NCBI RefSeq assembly: GCF_009647655.1
Contig: NZ_WJFD01000003.1
Coordinates: 372,001 to 436,000, forward strand
Source of the DNA: Chitinophaga sp. SYP-B3965
GTDB lineage: Bacteria; Bacteroidota; Bacteroidia; Chitinophagales; Chitinophagaceae
Length of the DNA stretch: 64,000 nt
Reading direction: 5' to 3'
Shown: positions 1-9,493 of the stretch, piece by piece
Position numbering within the stretch: position 1 is the stretch's first letter
Layout: every line of letters begins with the position of its first letter
The notes under the pieces: generated by a model
The model's input: only the letters and a program-made list of their open reading frames with translations
Told to the model about the DNA's origin: nothing
Database searches by the model: none
Translations under genes and position numbers: made by a program

Positions 1-1270
1 ACTTATAGTTGTTACGGAAGTTGAGGGTGTAACGTTTCACATTGTCGGCAATCGTCCATCCGTTATCACCATAATAACTGGTAGAGAAATAGGATTGGGA
101 TTTATCTGTACCGAATGAAACACTCAGGGAATGTTCCTGCATGAAGTTATTCCTGAACAGGAGATCGAACCAGTCTGTGTTTGCGCGGGCATATCTTTTC
201 AGGAACTCCGCCCTGCCCTCTGGTGTATTAACCACTGCATACTGGCCGTTGGCATCAGCAATGGTGCCTTCATACATTTTACCGTATACGCCATTATTGG
301 CGCGGTCCAGGATATTGGGATTCAGGAGACCTTTCCTTTCCAGCTCTGCCAGTACGGACATTTGCTGGGAGGAGTTCATGATATTGTAATCCGCATAGGT
401 GGGTTTCAGCTGTGTACTGAAATTACCAGTATAACTAACGAGGGGTTTACCTACCCGTCCTTTTTTAGTGGTAATAACTACCACACCATTCATGGCTCTT
501 GCACCATAAAGGGCAGTAGCGGCAGCATCTTTTAATATGGCGAAGCTTTCAATATCGTTTGCATTCAATCCGGCTACTGCGGAACCCAGCAAAGTGGTGG
601 GGTCTCCGCTGGACAGCTGATCGTTGGTGATATTAATAATGTCTTCCAATACTACATTATCTACTACCCAGAGCGGTTTGTTATCTCCATTAATAGAAGT
701 GGCTCCACGGATACGCAGTTTGGGCGCAGCGCCAAAGGAACCGGATACGTTTTGTACGGATACGCCAGCAGCGCGGCCTTCCAGCATGCGGCTCACATCT
801 ATCACCCCATCCATTTTAACATCGTCTGCTTTGAGGGTAACGGCGGATCCGGCAAACTTTCGTTTATCGAGGTCCTGAAAACCGGTTACCACCACTTCAG
901 ACAATTGACCTCCGAGATTGGCGAGCCTTACATTGAGTGCTGCCCCCCGAAAGGTGACCACGAGGGGTTTTTTCCCGATATAAGTAAAACGGAGACTGTC
1001 CCCTGCCTGGGCAGCCAGGGTAAAATTACCGTTGGCATCCGTTAAAACTCCTTTGCGGTTAACCAGGTTCTCCACGGTGACCCCGGGAAGCGGAATACCC
1101 TCCTCTGCATCTAAGACCTTACCCTGCGCCTGCTGCTGTGGCTGGTTCTGGAAAAACGGGACGGCTTTTGAATCAGAAGGTAAAACGGTTAATAGTGGAA
1201 AAAGTAAAAGAACTATCGGGGATCTGCGTAGCAATTTCCGGATAGAATAGGAATGTAGCGTTAAAAGCAT
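1..1270 (-). CDS. SusC/RagA-type TonB-dependent outer-membrane receptor, N-terminal part (runs off the window)
   Basis: Reading the minus strand from the ATG at 1268-1270 gives an open frame of 423 codons to the window edge, so the C-terminal barrel is missing. The N-terminus is a basic and hydrophobic export signal (about 1-36). A carboxypeptidase-D-like regulatory domain follows (about 48-115, with GKVLDAEEGIPLPGVTV). Then comes a SusC plug with SEVVVTGF, LRIRGATSINGDNKPLWVVD and ALYGARAMNGVVVITTKKG. These are family hallmarks of glycan or oligopeptide importers that work with a SusD lipoprotein, which would lie to the left. The divergent AraC gene at 1589 is the likely local regulator. An upstream ATG near 1280 is out of frame. 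The substrate is unknown. Confidence 0.93.
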   Translation of the reverse strand, partial: MLLTLHSYSIRKLLRRSPIVLLLFPLLTVLPSDSKAVPFFQNQPQQQAQGKVLDAEEGIPLPGVTVENLVNRKGVLTDANGNFTLAAQAGDSLRFTYIGKKPLVVTFRGAALNVRLANLGGQLSEVVVTGFQDLDKRKFAGSAVTLKADDVKMDGVIDVSRMLEGRAAGVSVQNVSGSFGAAPKLRIRGATSINGDNKPLWVVDNVVLEDIINITNDQLSSGDPTTLLGSAVAGLNANDIESFAILKDAAATALYGARAMNGVVVITTKKGRVGKPLVSYTGNFSTQLKPTYADYNIMNSSQQMSVLAELERKGLLNPNILDRANNGVYGKMYEGTIADANGQYAVVNTPEGRAEFLKRYARANTDWFDLLFRNNFMQEHSLSVSFGTDKSQSYFSTSYYGDNGWTIADNVKRYTLNFRNNYK

Positions 1271-1588
1271 GGGCGTACATGTTGTTATATGTGTTACGAT
1301 CTGGTTGATACAATAATAGCGGTTCAAACAATCTATTTCACGGGTGCGCTCCTCACTTGAGTTAATCAAAACAATTTGAAGGGATGTGGTAAGGCACCTT
1401 AGCCATACTTAAGTTACAATTAAAATCAATGTTTTTTCAATTTTACATGGCTTTTTTACACGCCGGCTTTTTTGGCGAAATATCAACATTCCGGTTAAAA
1501 TTATTGATATATCACTAATCCTATTCTTCAAAACACTCATAAATCAATGTTTTTCAATGCATTACAAACAAGGCACAGCAATTGAATA
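1271..1588. promoter_or_regulatory. Divergent intergenic region between SusC and AraC genes
   Basis: This 318-bp AT-rich gap separates two divergent genes and must hold both promoters. I see no open frame of note and no exact TAnnTTTG box. The closest on the minus strand is ATTGTTTG near 1325-1332. Binding sites for the AraC protein are expected here, but I could not identify a convincing direct repeat. Confidence 0.5.
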
Positions 1589-2425
1589 ATGTACTTCAAA
1601 TATCAGGACATGGGTACATCAACAAACAGCCAGTTTGAAATACATACACTGGAATGGTTTTCCAAAAACCAGCCTGCCGCTAAATTATCTGCATACGAAA
1701 TCCTATGGGTGAAACGGGGCACCGGCATCCTGCAGGTAAACTTACAGGAATCCGAGATCAGGGATCAAACGATCTATTGTTTACGTCCCGGCCAGTTAAG
1801 AAAACTGAACACGATGGGAAGGATGGAAGGATATTACCTTTCCCTGTCCGCGGATTTTCTTTACCTGGCGGAAACTACCCTGAGCTTTTCCCTGTTGTCT
1901 GACCAAAACCAGCCTTTGCAGATAGCGATAGATGAAGAAACGCAAAACGAGGTAGAGGAGATCCTTATTAAAATGAGAAAGGAATTCGTCAATTACTTTT
2001 CCTTCCGGTTAGAGATCCTGCAAGGGTTATTTAAGATCTTCCTGCTTTATACTTCCAGGAAATTCCCTTATACGATCACTTTTACCAAAGATGCAGAACT
2101 GCTTCGCCGATTCATGCAGTTATTACATGAGCATTTTATCACAAAGAAAATGGTCACTGATTATGCAGATGCCCTGAACGTAACACCCAGTTACCTTAAC
2201 CAGGTGGTGAAAAAGATCTCCGGTTATACAGCCAGCTATCATATACAGCAATACCTGGTAACGGAAGCCAAAAAACAGGCTATCTATTCCAACCGCAGCA
2301 TGAAGGAAATTGCGTATGCACTTGGGTTTAACGACATGGCACATTTCAGTAAGTTCTTTAAGAATAATTCCGGTGTTAACTTCACCAATTTCAAGAAAGG
2401 CATTCCCCTTATGATCCAGCATTAA
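1589..2425 (+). CDS. AraC family transcriptional regulator
   Basis: This 278-residue protein has a cupin-like N-terminal sensing domain (about 15-110, including LWVKRGTGILQV) and a C-terminal AraC/XylS double helix-turn-helix (about 180-272). The second HTH carries SMKEIAYALGFNDMAHFSKFFK, the family signature. It is divergent from the SusC gene at 1-1270 and probably controls it, by analogy with other Bacteroidota loci; that link is inference. An in-frame Met at residue 8 is an alternative start. No ligand-specific motif is visible. Confidence 0.9.
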   Translation: MYFKYQDMGTSTNSQFEIHTLEWFSKNQPAAKLSAYEILWVKRGTGILQVNLQESEIRDQTIYCLRPGQLRKLNTMGRMEGYYLSLSADFLYLAETTLSFSLLSDQNQPLQIAIDEETQNEVEEILIKMRKEFVNYFSFRLEILQGLFKIFLLYTSRKFPYTITFTKDAELLRRFMQLLHEHFITKKMVTDYADALNVTPSYLNQVVKKISGYTASYHIQQYLVTEAKKQAIYSNRSMKEIAYALGFNDMAHFSKFFKNNSGVNFTNFKKGIPLMIQH

Positions 2426-2490
2426 CAATACTTTACGGCTATTATTGTTTCATCTAAAAATGTATCTTAGCAGCACAGGTTCCCCTACTT

Positions 2491-4818
2491 ATGATACGAT
2501 ATTTGATAAGATGTTTTTTTCTCCTATGCGTATGTATATTCTTACAGAACGTAGTTAAAGGCCAGTCCCTTCAAAGCAGCTACGATATCGTTAAACAACG
2601 GCTGTTAGTGACAGGTACAGGTAACTTTATTCATAGTGTAAGCCAGGGTGAGATCGATACGGACAGCGCAAACTTGCTTGCCTGCCGGATGTATGGCCTG
2701 CCCCGTTTGCTTCCTTATGATGAAGGGTTCAGTGATGGCGTTACCTCCCCTACCAGCAAACTGATAGATGCAGGGAAGATAGCGATCGTTACCAATGTGC
2801 TTAACTATACAGAAGGGGAAAACAAACTGCGGATCCTGCTGGAGCTGGGTGCTTATTATCTTTTCAAACCAGGCAATGAAAAAAAAGACCTGGACAGCGC
2901 TTTACTTTTTATTCAACGGGCACAGGCATTGAGTGTGGAAACGGGATGGCAAAAAGAAAGTCTCAATTTACTGGGGAAATATTATTTCCAGGCAGGTAAT
3001 ATAGCAGAAAGCCAGCGGTGTTTTTTACAGACAGGTGATGTCTTTGCTAACGGGAAATATTTGCCTGTTACTGATCCCAGGAAATTAAGTTACCTCGAAA
3101 GTTCACTGGCACTTTTCCGAAAACAGCAAATGAAGGAAAAGGAAATGGAAGTGAGGATGGAAATCGCCAATGCATACCCTGCCCTTGCAGAGAGACAATT
3201 ACAGGAAATACTCCTGCTGCAGAAAGCTATCGGATTCCGTCATACTTTATATACCACCTATGCACTTTCCGGCTTAGCAGTTAAAAAAGGAGATCATATG
3301 ACCTCCCTCTCCTATACACGGCAATCAATAGAGAATATGCAGGAAACAGGAGATGTTGGACTCGCCTGTGTTTTTTACATGCAGATGGGAAATGTGTATA
3401 GTCACCTGGATAAACCGGCGGAAGCATTAACCTGGTTTAAAAAATCCTATGCCGGCAAGAAAAGTTTAGAAACACAGATCTTCTGGTATAAAGGTTTCAT
3501 GAGTGCAGCTCATTTGCTGGCTTATTTAAATCGTGGGGAAGAAGCATTGTCCCTCATACAGGAAATGGTGATCCCCTTTCCACCCGCCAGCACTTTCGAT
3601 AAAATGTATCTCGCATTAATTAAAGGGTATTGTTACGAACAGCAGCAAAACAATGCACTGGCAGAAGAGAACTATAATACTTTTACTTCCATAGCAGACC
3701 AGCTCCCCCCACAACATATTAATGGAGGAACACCTGAAGCGTTCTATCGTGTATCTCTCTTTTACTTTAACCAGGGGCAGCGTGCAAAAGCCAGAACTTA
3801 TCTTCAAAAGGCGCTTGCGTTCACTTCCGGGCAGATCGATAACCTGGCCGGTATTAACCTGTTGCTTTCTAAATTGGACTCGGCCGCCGGGAGGTATGCA
3901 TCTGCTTTACAGTATCATGTTCAATATGCATTTTATAAAGACTCTATCATTAATGTTTCCCAACGCAAACAAATGGAAGCGTTAACAGAGAAGTATGAAA
4001 CAGAGAAGAAAAGCCACGATAGTAAATTACTTACACTGCAACAGGCGGAACAAAAACAATCGGGTTTCTTACGTTATATTATGCTGGGTGGATTGCTTTC
4101 CCTGCTCATCATCGCAGCATTACTTTATAATCAATACCGGCTGAAACGGGAAGCCGATCATAAAAACACAGACCTCCAATACCTGGCTAAAGAGAAAGAA
4201 TGGTTATTAAAAGAAGTGCATCACCGGGTGAAAAATAATTTGCAGACGCTGGTAAGCCTGCTGGAATCACAATCTGTATCTGCTGTGCAGAATAGTCAGA
4301 ACAGGGCATATGCGATGTCCCTCATCCATCAGAAATTATATCTCCGGGAAAACATGACTTCTATTGACGTACGTTCTTACCTACCCGAACTGGTCCATCA
4401 TCTTCGGGATCGTTTTAATGTAAGCCGGCGGATCCATATTCACCTGGAGATACCACATCTGGAACTGGATGTATCACAAGCAGTGCCCATCACCCTGGTG
4501 ATCAGTGAAGCCATCACCAATTCCATTAAACATGCTTTTCCGGGGAAAGAATTAGGGCAGGAAATTACTATTAGCATGGAACAGTCCCCTGATAATGAGA
4601 TAACACTCATCATTGCTGATAATGGCATCGGGCTGCCTGCGGATTTTGAGGAGGAACACAACAGCGGGTTAGGACTGAAATTTATGCAGGGCCTCACGGA
4701 AGATATAAATGGTACCTTCATTATGGAATCAGAAATCGGTACAGTGATCAGGATCCATTTTATGGCGAATATGGCGTTGTATAAAACGACTGCGACTTTG
4801 AACCTTCAGGTTGTATGA
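2491..4818 (+). CDS. TPR-containing membrane sensor histidine kinase (HisKA_2 type)
   Basis: This 775-residue protein starts with a signal peptide (about 1-24). A long helical region with tetratricopeptide-like repeats (about 110-500) is presumably periplasmic. It is followed by one transmembrane helix (about 528-548), a short coiled coil and a HisKA_2 dimerisation domain with EVHHRVKNNLQTLVSLLESQ; His578 is the likely phospho-acceptor. A HATPase_c domain closes it, with N box EAITNSIKHAFPG, G1 box DNGIGLP and GLGLKFMQGL. It should autophosphorylate and pass phosphate to a response regulator, but none is adjacent. Its stop overlaps the next start (ATGA at 4815-4818), which implies translational coupling to the metallo-hydrolase. 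Confidence 0.92.
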   Translation: MIRYLIRCFFLLCVCIFLQNVVKGQSLQSSYDIVKQRLLVTGTGNFIHSVSQGEIDTDSANLLACRMYGLPRLLPYDEGFSDGVTSPTSKLIDAGKIAIVTNVLNYTEGENKLRILLELGAYYLFKPGNEKKDLDSALLFIQRAQALSVETGWQKESLNLLGKYYFQAGNIAESQRCFLQTGDVFANGKYLPVTDPRKLSYLESSLALFRKQQMKEKEMEVRMEIANAYPALAERQLQEILLLQKAIGFRHTLYTTYALSGLAVKKGDHMTSLSYTRQSIENMQETGDVGLACVFYMQMGNVYSHLDKPAEALTWFKKSYAGKKSLETQIFWYKGFMSAAHLLAYLNRGEEALSLIQEMVIPFPPASTFDKMYLALIKGYCYEQQQNNALAEENYNTFTSIADQLPPQHINGGTPEAFYRVSLFYFNQGQRAKARTYLQKALAFTSGQIDNLAGINLLLSKLDSAAGRYASALQYHVQYAFYKDSIINVSQRKQMEALTEKYETEKKSHDSKLLTLQQAEQKQSGFLRYIMLGGLLSLLIIAALLYNQYRLKREADHKNTDLQYLAKEKEWLLKEVHHRVKNNLQTLVSLLESQSVSAVQNSQNRAYAMSLIHQKLYLRENMTSIDVRSYLPELVHHLRDRFNVSRRIHIHLEIPHLELDVSQAVPITLVISEAITNSIKHAFPGKELGQEITISMEQSPDNEITLIIADNGIGLPADFEEEHNSGLGLKFMQGLTEDINGTFIMESEIGTVIRIHFMANMALYKTTATLNLQVV

Positions 4819-5597
4819 ATATAAGTATCACACATATCGACACTGCCTGCATCCTTCTTGAAATTGGAGGATACAGGATCTTAACAGACCCTACCCTGGA
4901 TGCAGCAGAACATCTTTACCATCATGGGTTTGGCGCCATATCCCGCAAACTGGACAACCCTGCTTTGCCCCTGAGGGACCTCACCAATATTGACCTGATC
5001 CTGCTCAGCCATCATCAGCACAAAGATAATTTTGATACCAATGGAAAGGCCTTCACTGCAAAAGTGCCCCATGTACTTTCTACTATAAATGCGAGTAAGG
5101 CCATCAATGGAATTACAGGATTGAAGGAGTGGCAAACACAATCTATCCCTACCACTAAATTGCCCAACTTAAGGATCACAGCCACCCCTGCGCAACATCG
5201 TCCAAGTTGGATACCGGAATTTGTTTCAGGTAAAGTGATCGGTTTTGTCATTGAATTTGACGGGCAGGAGAATGGTGTTATTTATATCTCAGGCGATACG
5301 GTTTATTTTAAAGGAATAGATGAAGTAGGCAGAAGATATAAGATCGATATTGGTATTTTTCATGTGGGAGCTGTTCAATTCCGCTACCTCTCCGGGTTTG
5401 GGGAATATACGATGGATAGTGCAGGGCTTATTAAAGCGGTGAGTGTATTAAACCCGAACAAAGTTATTCCCATACATTCCAGGGGATGGTCTCATTTTAA
5501 GGAAAAGGAATCTACGCTAAAGGAGGCTTTGATGGGTAATGCGATAACGAGGGATAGAACGGTGTTTTTGCGGTCCGGGGAGTCCACAGATATTTAA
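4815..5597 (+). CDS. Metallo-beta-lactamase-fold hydrolase (UlaG-like family)
   Basis: This 260-residue cytosolic protein has no signal peptide. It shows the MBL fold: an N-terminal strand pattern ITHIDTACILLEIGGYRILTDPTLD, metal motif LLSHHQHKDNFD, a late GDTVYF strand turn and C-terminal VIPIHSRGWSHF. The usual HxHxDH site reads HxHxDN, so one metal ligand is substituted; related subfamilies share the HxHxDN form, so this may be a family trait. The substrate is unknown; relatives include lactonases and phosphodiesterases. It overlaps the kinase gene by four bases. Confidence 0.85.
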   Translation: MNISITHIDTACILLEIGGYRILTDPTLDAAEHLYHHGFGAISRKLDNPALPLRDLTNIDLILLSHHQHKDNFDTNGKAFTAKVPHVLSTINASKAINGITGLKEWQTQSIPTTKLPNLRITATPAQHRPSWIPEFVSGKVIGFVIEFDGQENGVIYISGDTVYFKGIDEVGRRYKIDIGIFHVGAVQFRYLSGFGEYTMDSAGLIKAVSVLNPNKVIPIHSRGWSHFKEKESTLKEALMGNAITRDRTVFLRSGESTDI

Positions 5598-5639
5598 ACA
5601 GCCGCAACATTCTGGCATGACTCCTGTTAATAAGATCAA

Positions 5640-6158
5640 ATGAAAAACCTACAATTTATGACCATGATCTTCTGCCTGTTCTTTGCAGGCCAGGTTGTTG
5701 CACAGGACACAACCAAACGTTATACAAAAGTGCCGGTAGGTTACCTGATGGTACTCCGGCAGGGTGATGATGTGTTAGCGCACATCGAATCACTGGCTGT
5801 TAAGGAAAAGATCCCCTCCGCCAATTTTTCCGGGATGGGTTTTGTCAATGCCCGCTTCGGCTTCTTTAATTTCAGCACAAAAGAATATGAACCGAAGGAG
5901 TTCAACAATGTGGAATTGGCCAGCATGCAAGGTTCTATTGCCTGGCAGGATGGAAAGGTTTCGCTGCACACCCATGGCGTGGTAACTGACAAAGATTTTA
6001 AAGCTTACGGAGGGCACCTTTTAAAAGCTGTTGTGGGAACGGGGTCTGTGGAAATCCTGGTGACGGTGCATGATAAAAAACTGGAGCGGGTTTTGGAACA
6101 ACCCTTGGGTGCTAACGTGCTGCATATTGCGCCAAGCTACCGCCCAGGCAATAAATGA
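5640..6158 (+). CDS. Exported PPC/DUF296-domain protein
   Basis: The 172-residue product has a clear signal peptide (about 1-22, ending VVAQ) followed by a single PPC (DUF296) domain. Signature parts are GYLMVLRQGDDVLAHIESLA, the SGMGFVNARFGFF strand and the histidine cluster HTHGVVTDKDFKAYGGHLL, which binds metal in characterised relatives. PPC domains are usually cytosolic and some are DNA-associated, so the export signal is notable. The gene is convergent with the HAD gene, and the two coding ends overlap by 47 bp (6112-6158). Function is unknown. Confidence 0.85.
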   Translation: MKNLQFMTMIFCLFFAGQVVAQDTTKRYTKVPVGYLMVLRQGDDVLAHIESLAVKEKIPSANFSGMGFVNARFGFFNFSTKEYEPKEFNNVELASMQGSIAWQDGKVSLHTHGVVTDKDFKAYGGHLLKAVVGTGSVEILVTVHDKKLERVLEQPLGANVLHIAPSYRPGNK

Positions 6159-6867
6159 TCGCTTCCACTACCCTTTTTGTTTCATGTGGATCTCTTACCT
6201 GGATACAGTCTACACCTGTTTCCCGGGCAGGGTGATCATTCCCTCCTTCAAACAGCGCATCACCAATGAATAACATGTCCTTCACAGGCATGTTTAATGT
6301 TTGCTCCAGTTTATGAATGCCATAAGCTTTATCAATACCGGGTTTAGTGATATCAATGGATGTTTCTCCGCCCATCTGGATAGAGAACTCCGGGAGGGTT
6401 TTGTCCAGCGCTTCTTTGATTATTTTGCGTTTGGCGAAATCTGGGTCCCAGTCTTTTTTCACTTCATGCGGGGCATCCTGCCCTAATCCTGAAAAGGTGA
6501 TCTGGCTGCCGCGGTCTTCGATCTGCTCACCCCATATTTTTGCAGGGTGCAGGATCTCTACTACCTCATTCAGCTGCGTAAGGATCTTCTTTTTTTCTTC
6601 AGGAGAAAAGTTCTCTGCATACAGTTGTTTCCATTCTCCTGTGTACTGGTAATATTTAGTGCCGCAGGTGGGTAAAATAGATAGGTTGGCGTGTGCCGTG
6701 ATCTTAGACAGTACCTGCTTTTCAAACTGGGGCCAATCACCACCGGATATGATGGCTACTTTACTAACCCGTAACAAAGCTTCTAACAGCCATGCCATCT
6801 CTTCATCTAATGCAGCTTTACTTTGCGCTAAAGTTCCATCGAGATCAAATATGATAAGTTGCTTCAT
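6112..6867 (-). CDS. HAD-IIB family phosphatase (phosphomannomutase-like)
   Basis: This 251-residue HAD hydrolase has motif I FDLDGTLAQSK with both aspartates, motif II IISGGDW and motif IV MLFIGDALFEGGNDHPA. The cap with GGETSIDITKPGIDKAYGIHKL follows the HAD-IIB pattern shared by eukaryotic-type phosphomannomutases and sugar phosphatases. It probably acts on a sugar phosphate in the cytosol; the exact substrate cannot be read. It overlaps the upstream HAD gene by 4 bp, as the last of a transketolase-HAD-HAD operon. Its last eight residues extend past the conserved core into the convergent PPC gene. Confidence 0.85.
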   Translation of the reverse strand: MKQLIIFDLDGTLAQSKAALDEEMAWLLEALLRVSKVAIISGGDWPQFEKQVLSKITAHANLSILPTCGTKYYQYTGEWKQLYAENFSPEEKKKILTQLNEVVEILHPAKIWGEQIEDRGSQITFSGLGQDAPHEVKKDWDPDFAKRKIIKEALDKTLPEFSIQMGGETSIDITKPGIDKAYGIHKLEQTLNMPVKDMLFIGDALFEGGNDHPARETGVDCIQVRDPHETKRVVEAIIYCLGGSLAQYAAR

Positions 6868-7472
6868 ATCAGCCCTTCCAATATCTTTTTGGTGGATAAA
6901 AAATCCTGGTGATGAAAACTCCTGATCCCCATTTTATTAGCTGCCTGCACAATCATCAACCGGTCGTCAAAATATACACATTCTTCCGGCGATACCTGCG
7001 CAATCCCCATCGCCAAAGTAAAAATATCAGGGTCCGGTTTGCGCATCCCTACTTCACAGGAGGAAATAAAAGCATCGAAGCAATCATGCAGGCCGAATTT
7101 CTTTATGCGGAAATCATTCAGTTCCCTCCCTTCATTGTTCACGGAAATAACCCTGAAACCACAGGTTTGCTTCCAGACTTTAAACCATTGCAGGAAGTCC
7201 GGCAGCTCAATGGATTCCTCAAACATAAATGTTTTAAAATCCAGTTTTGAAAAGTCTCTCGGGTGATTGAAGACGACCCTGTCCAGGTAATCATCCAGCG
7301 TGATCTTGCCAATTTCATAGACGTTGAAAATGAAATTGTGCAGGACTTCCATCTCTTCGTGATCCAGTCCAAATGCACGGGCCGCCTTTTTGCGGGACTG
7401 GTGTCCCCATCCGTTGTTTAATAATACACCCCCTACATCTGAAAAAATTACTTTTACTTTAGCGGTTGCCAT
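6864..7472 (-). CDS. HAD-IA family hydrolase
   Basis: This 202-residue HAD-superfamily protein has motif I IFSDVGGVLL, motif II VISVNNEG, and motifs III/IV CEVGMRKPDPDIFTLA and CVYFDDR. Motif I has DxG rather than DxD, as in the common YihX-like group (DLGNV), so I do not treat it as inactive. An alpha-helical cap lies at about 20-90. It overlaps transketolase by 14 bp and the next HAD gene by 4 bp, so the three are co-transcribed. It probably dephosphorylates a small sugar or nucleotide phosphate. Confidence 0.85.
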   Translation of the reverse strand: MATAKVKVIFSDVGGVLLNNGWGHQSRKKAARAFGLDHEEMEVLHNFIFNVYEIGKITLDDYLDRVVFNHPRDFSKLDFKTFMFEESIELPDFLQWFKVWKQTCGFRVISVNNEGRELNDFRIKKFGLHDCFDAFISSCEVGMRKPDPDIFTLAMGIAQVSPEECVYFDDRLMIVQAANKMGIRSFHHQDFLSTKKILEGLI

Positions 7473-9453
7473 GAAGTAATGCTTTAGCTTTTTTTACCAC
7501 GTTCTCTGTGGTGAATCCGTATTCTTTCAGCACTTCTTCGCCAGGGGCAGATTCACCGAATTTATTGATACCTATAACATCTCCGTCGTCTGTAACGTAC
7601 TTCTGCCAGCCTAAGGGGGAGCCGGCTTCCACGGCGAGGCGTAACCTGAGGGCTTTTGGAAATACTTTTTCTTTATAAGCACTGTCCTGTTTTTCAAACA
7701 ACTCCCAGGATGGCATGCTCACTACGCGGGCTGCAATATCTTCTCCTTTTAATTGCTGTTGCGCGGCCAATAACAATTGTACTTCAGAACCGGTACCGAT
7801 CAGAATAACCTGTGGTGCTTTTTCTGATTCGGAAAGGATGTAAGCGCCTTTTTCCAGTTCACAGTTTTTTGGATCGATCACAGGAATTTCCTGACGGGTT
7901 AAGATCAATGCAACCGGGCCTGTTGTATGTTCCAACGCTACCCGCCATGCGGCTACCGTTTCATTTGCATCTGCGGGGCGGATCACTATTAAATTCGGCA
8001 CAGATCTTAAACCGGCCAATTGCTCTATGGGCTGGTGGGTGGTTCCGTCTTCACCCAGCCCAATACTGTCGTGCGTATAAATAAAGATAGGACGAATTTC
8101 CATGATGGCGGCCAGGCGTACCGGCGGCCGCATATAATCAGAGAATATCAGGAAAGTGGCGCCATAAGGAATGAGGAATTTACTGAGGGCCATTCCGTTT
8201 AATATAGCACCCATGGCATGTTCCCTGATCCCAAAATGAAAGATACGGCCACTGCGGTTGGTGGCTGAAAACGATGTGTATTTTTCGAGGTCTGTATTTG
8301 TAGAGGGAGAAAGATCTGCGGAACCGCCTAACAAATTAGGCAGATAATCTGCAATAGCGTTCAGTACTTTACCGGAAGCTTTACGGGTAGCCATCTTCTC
8401 TGCCCCGGCTTGGAAGACAGGTAATTTTTCCTGCCATCCTTTTGGTAGTTTACCACTGCTGATCAGTTCGTACTCTTCTGCCAGCTCTTTATATTTTTCT
8501 TTATAGGACTTGTATAACTCCTTCCACTCCTGTTCTTTTTTTACTCCTCGCTGCCCTGCTTCCCGATAATACTGCGCCACATCTTCCGGTATCACAAAAT
8601 ATTTATCAGGGTCAAAGCCAAAGTTCTTCTTCACCAGTTTTACTTCATCCTCTCCCAATGGTGCACCATGTGCTGCAGCTGTATCTACTTTATTAGGACT
8701 CCCATAACCAATATGCGTACGTACTTTAATGAGGGAAGGGCGACCGGTCTCAGCCTGTGCGTTTTTAATAGCAGCAGATAAAGCAGCCAGATCATTACCA
8801 TCCGGCAATACCTGTACATGCCAGCCATATGCTTCAAAACGTTTGGCCACATCTTCATCAAATGCCAGGGCAGTATTTCCTTCAATGGTGATGTGGTTAT
8901 CGTCATACAGGTAAATGATATTACCCAGCTGAAGATGCCCGGCTATGGATGCAGCTTCTGACGACACGCCTTCCATGATATCCCCGTCACTGCAGATGGC
9001 GTAGATCTTATAGTCGAAAATATCAAAGCCGGGTTTGTTGTAACGTTCTGCCATGTACTTTTGGGCGATGGCAAACCCTACTCCGTTGGCAAAACCTTGT
9101 CCCAATGGACCTGTGGTCACTTCAATACCTGCCAGCAATCCATATTCAGGATGGCCTGCTGTTTTGCTGTGTAGCTGCCGGAAGTTTTTAATATCATCCA
9201 GGGTGAGATCATATCCTGTGAGGTACAGGAAACTATATTGCAGCATACAGGCATGGCCGGCAGATAAGATGAAACGGTCCCGGTTGGCCCATGCCGGATC
9301 CTGTGGATTATAATTCATGCTTTCCGTCCACAAAATGTGGCCAATAGGGGCAAGTCCCATGGGCGTTCCCGGATGGCCGGATTTTGCTTTCTGCACGGCA
9401 TCGGCTGCCAGCACACGTACGGTATTTATAGCTGATTGTTCAATGGTTTTCAT
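7459..9453 (-). CDS. tkt: Transketolase
   Basis: At 664 residues this is a full-length one-chain transketolase of the non-oxidative pentose phosphate pathway. It moves two-carbon ketol units between sugar phosphates using thiamine diphosphate. The N-terminal domain has the ThDP/metal motif CSDGDIMEGVSSEAASIAGH ... DDNHITIEG and substrate histidines in AGHACMLQ and AAHGAPLG. The pyrimidine domain has FGIREHAMGAILNGMA and GLGEDGTTHQPIEQLAGLR. The C-terminal domain starts near 530. It leads the operon with the two HAD phosphatases. The gap to the divergent SDR gene carries a 13-bp direct repeat. Confidence 0.97.
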   Translation of the reverse strand: MKTIEQSAINTVRVLAADAVQKAKSGHPGTPMGLAPIGHILWTESMNYNPQDPAWANRDRFILSAGHACMLQYSFLYLTGYDLTLDDIKNFRQLHSKTAGHPEYGLLAGIEVTTGPLGQGFANGVGFAIAQKYMAERYNKPGFDIFDYKIYAICSDGDIMEGVSSEAASIAGHLQLGNIIYLYDDNHITIEGNTALAFDEDVAKRFEAYGWHVQVLPDGNDLAALSAAIKNAQAETGRPSLIKVRTHIGYGSPNKVDTAAAHGAPLGEDEVKLVKKNFGFDPDKYFVIPEDVAQYYREAGQRGVKKEQEWKELYKSYKEKYKELAEEYELISSGKLPKGWQEKLPVFQAGAEKMATRKASGKVLNAIADYLPNLLGGSADLSPSTNTDLEKYTSFSATNRSGRIFHFGIREHAMGAILNGMALSKFLIPYGATFLIFSDYMRPPVRLAAIMEIRPIFIYTHDSIGLGEDGTTHQPIEQLAGLRSVPNLIVIRPADANETVAAWRVALEHTTGPVALILTRQEIPVIDPKNCELEKGAYILSESEKAPQVILIGTGSEVQLLLAAQQQLKGEDIAARVVSMPSWELFEKQDSAYKEKVFPKALRLRLAVEAGSPLGWQKYVTDDGDVIGINKFGESAPGEEVLKEYGFTTENVVKKAKALLHGNR

Positions 9454-9493
9454 ATGCTATTAATAACAGGGATAGTGCCAAATAGTTGATGGG

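Noticed and set aside
131..535. Plus-strand open frames at the left edge
   Set aside because: The minus strand here encodes a continuous SusC plug and N-terminus with clear motifs, so the plus-strand frames are shadows.
6864..7472. HAD protein as a dead enzyme because motif I reads DxG
   Set aside because: DxG is common in active-family YihX-like HADs, so the change alone is not evidence for loss of activity.
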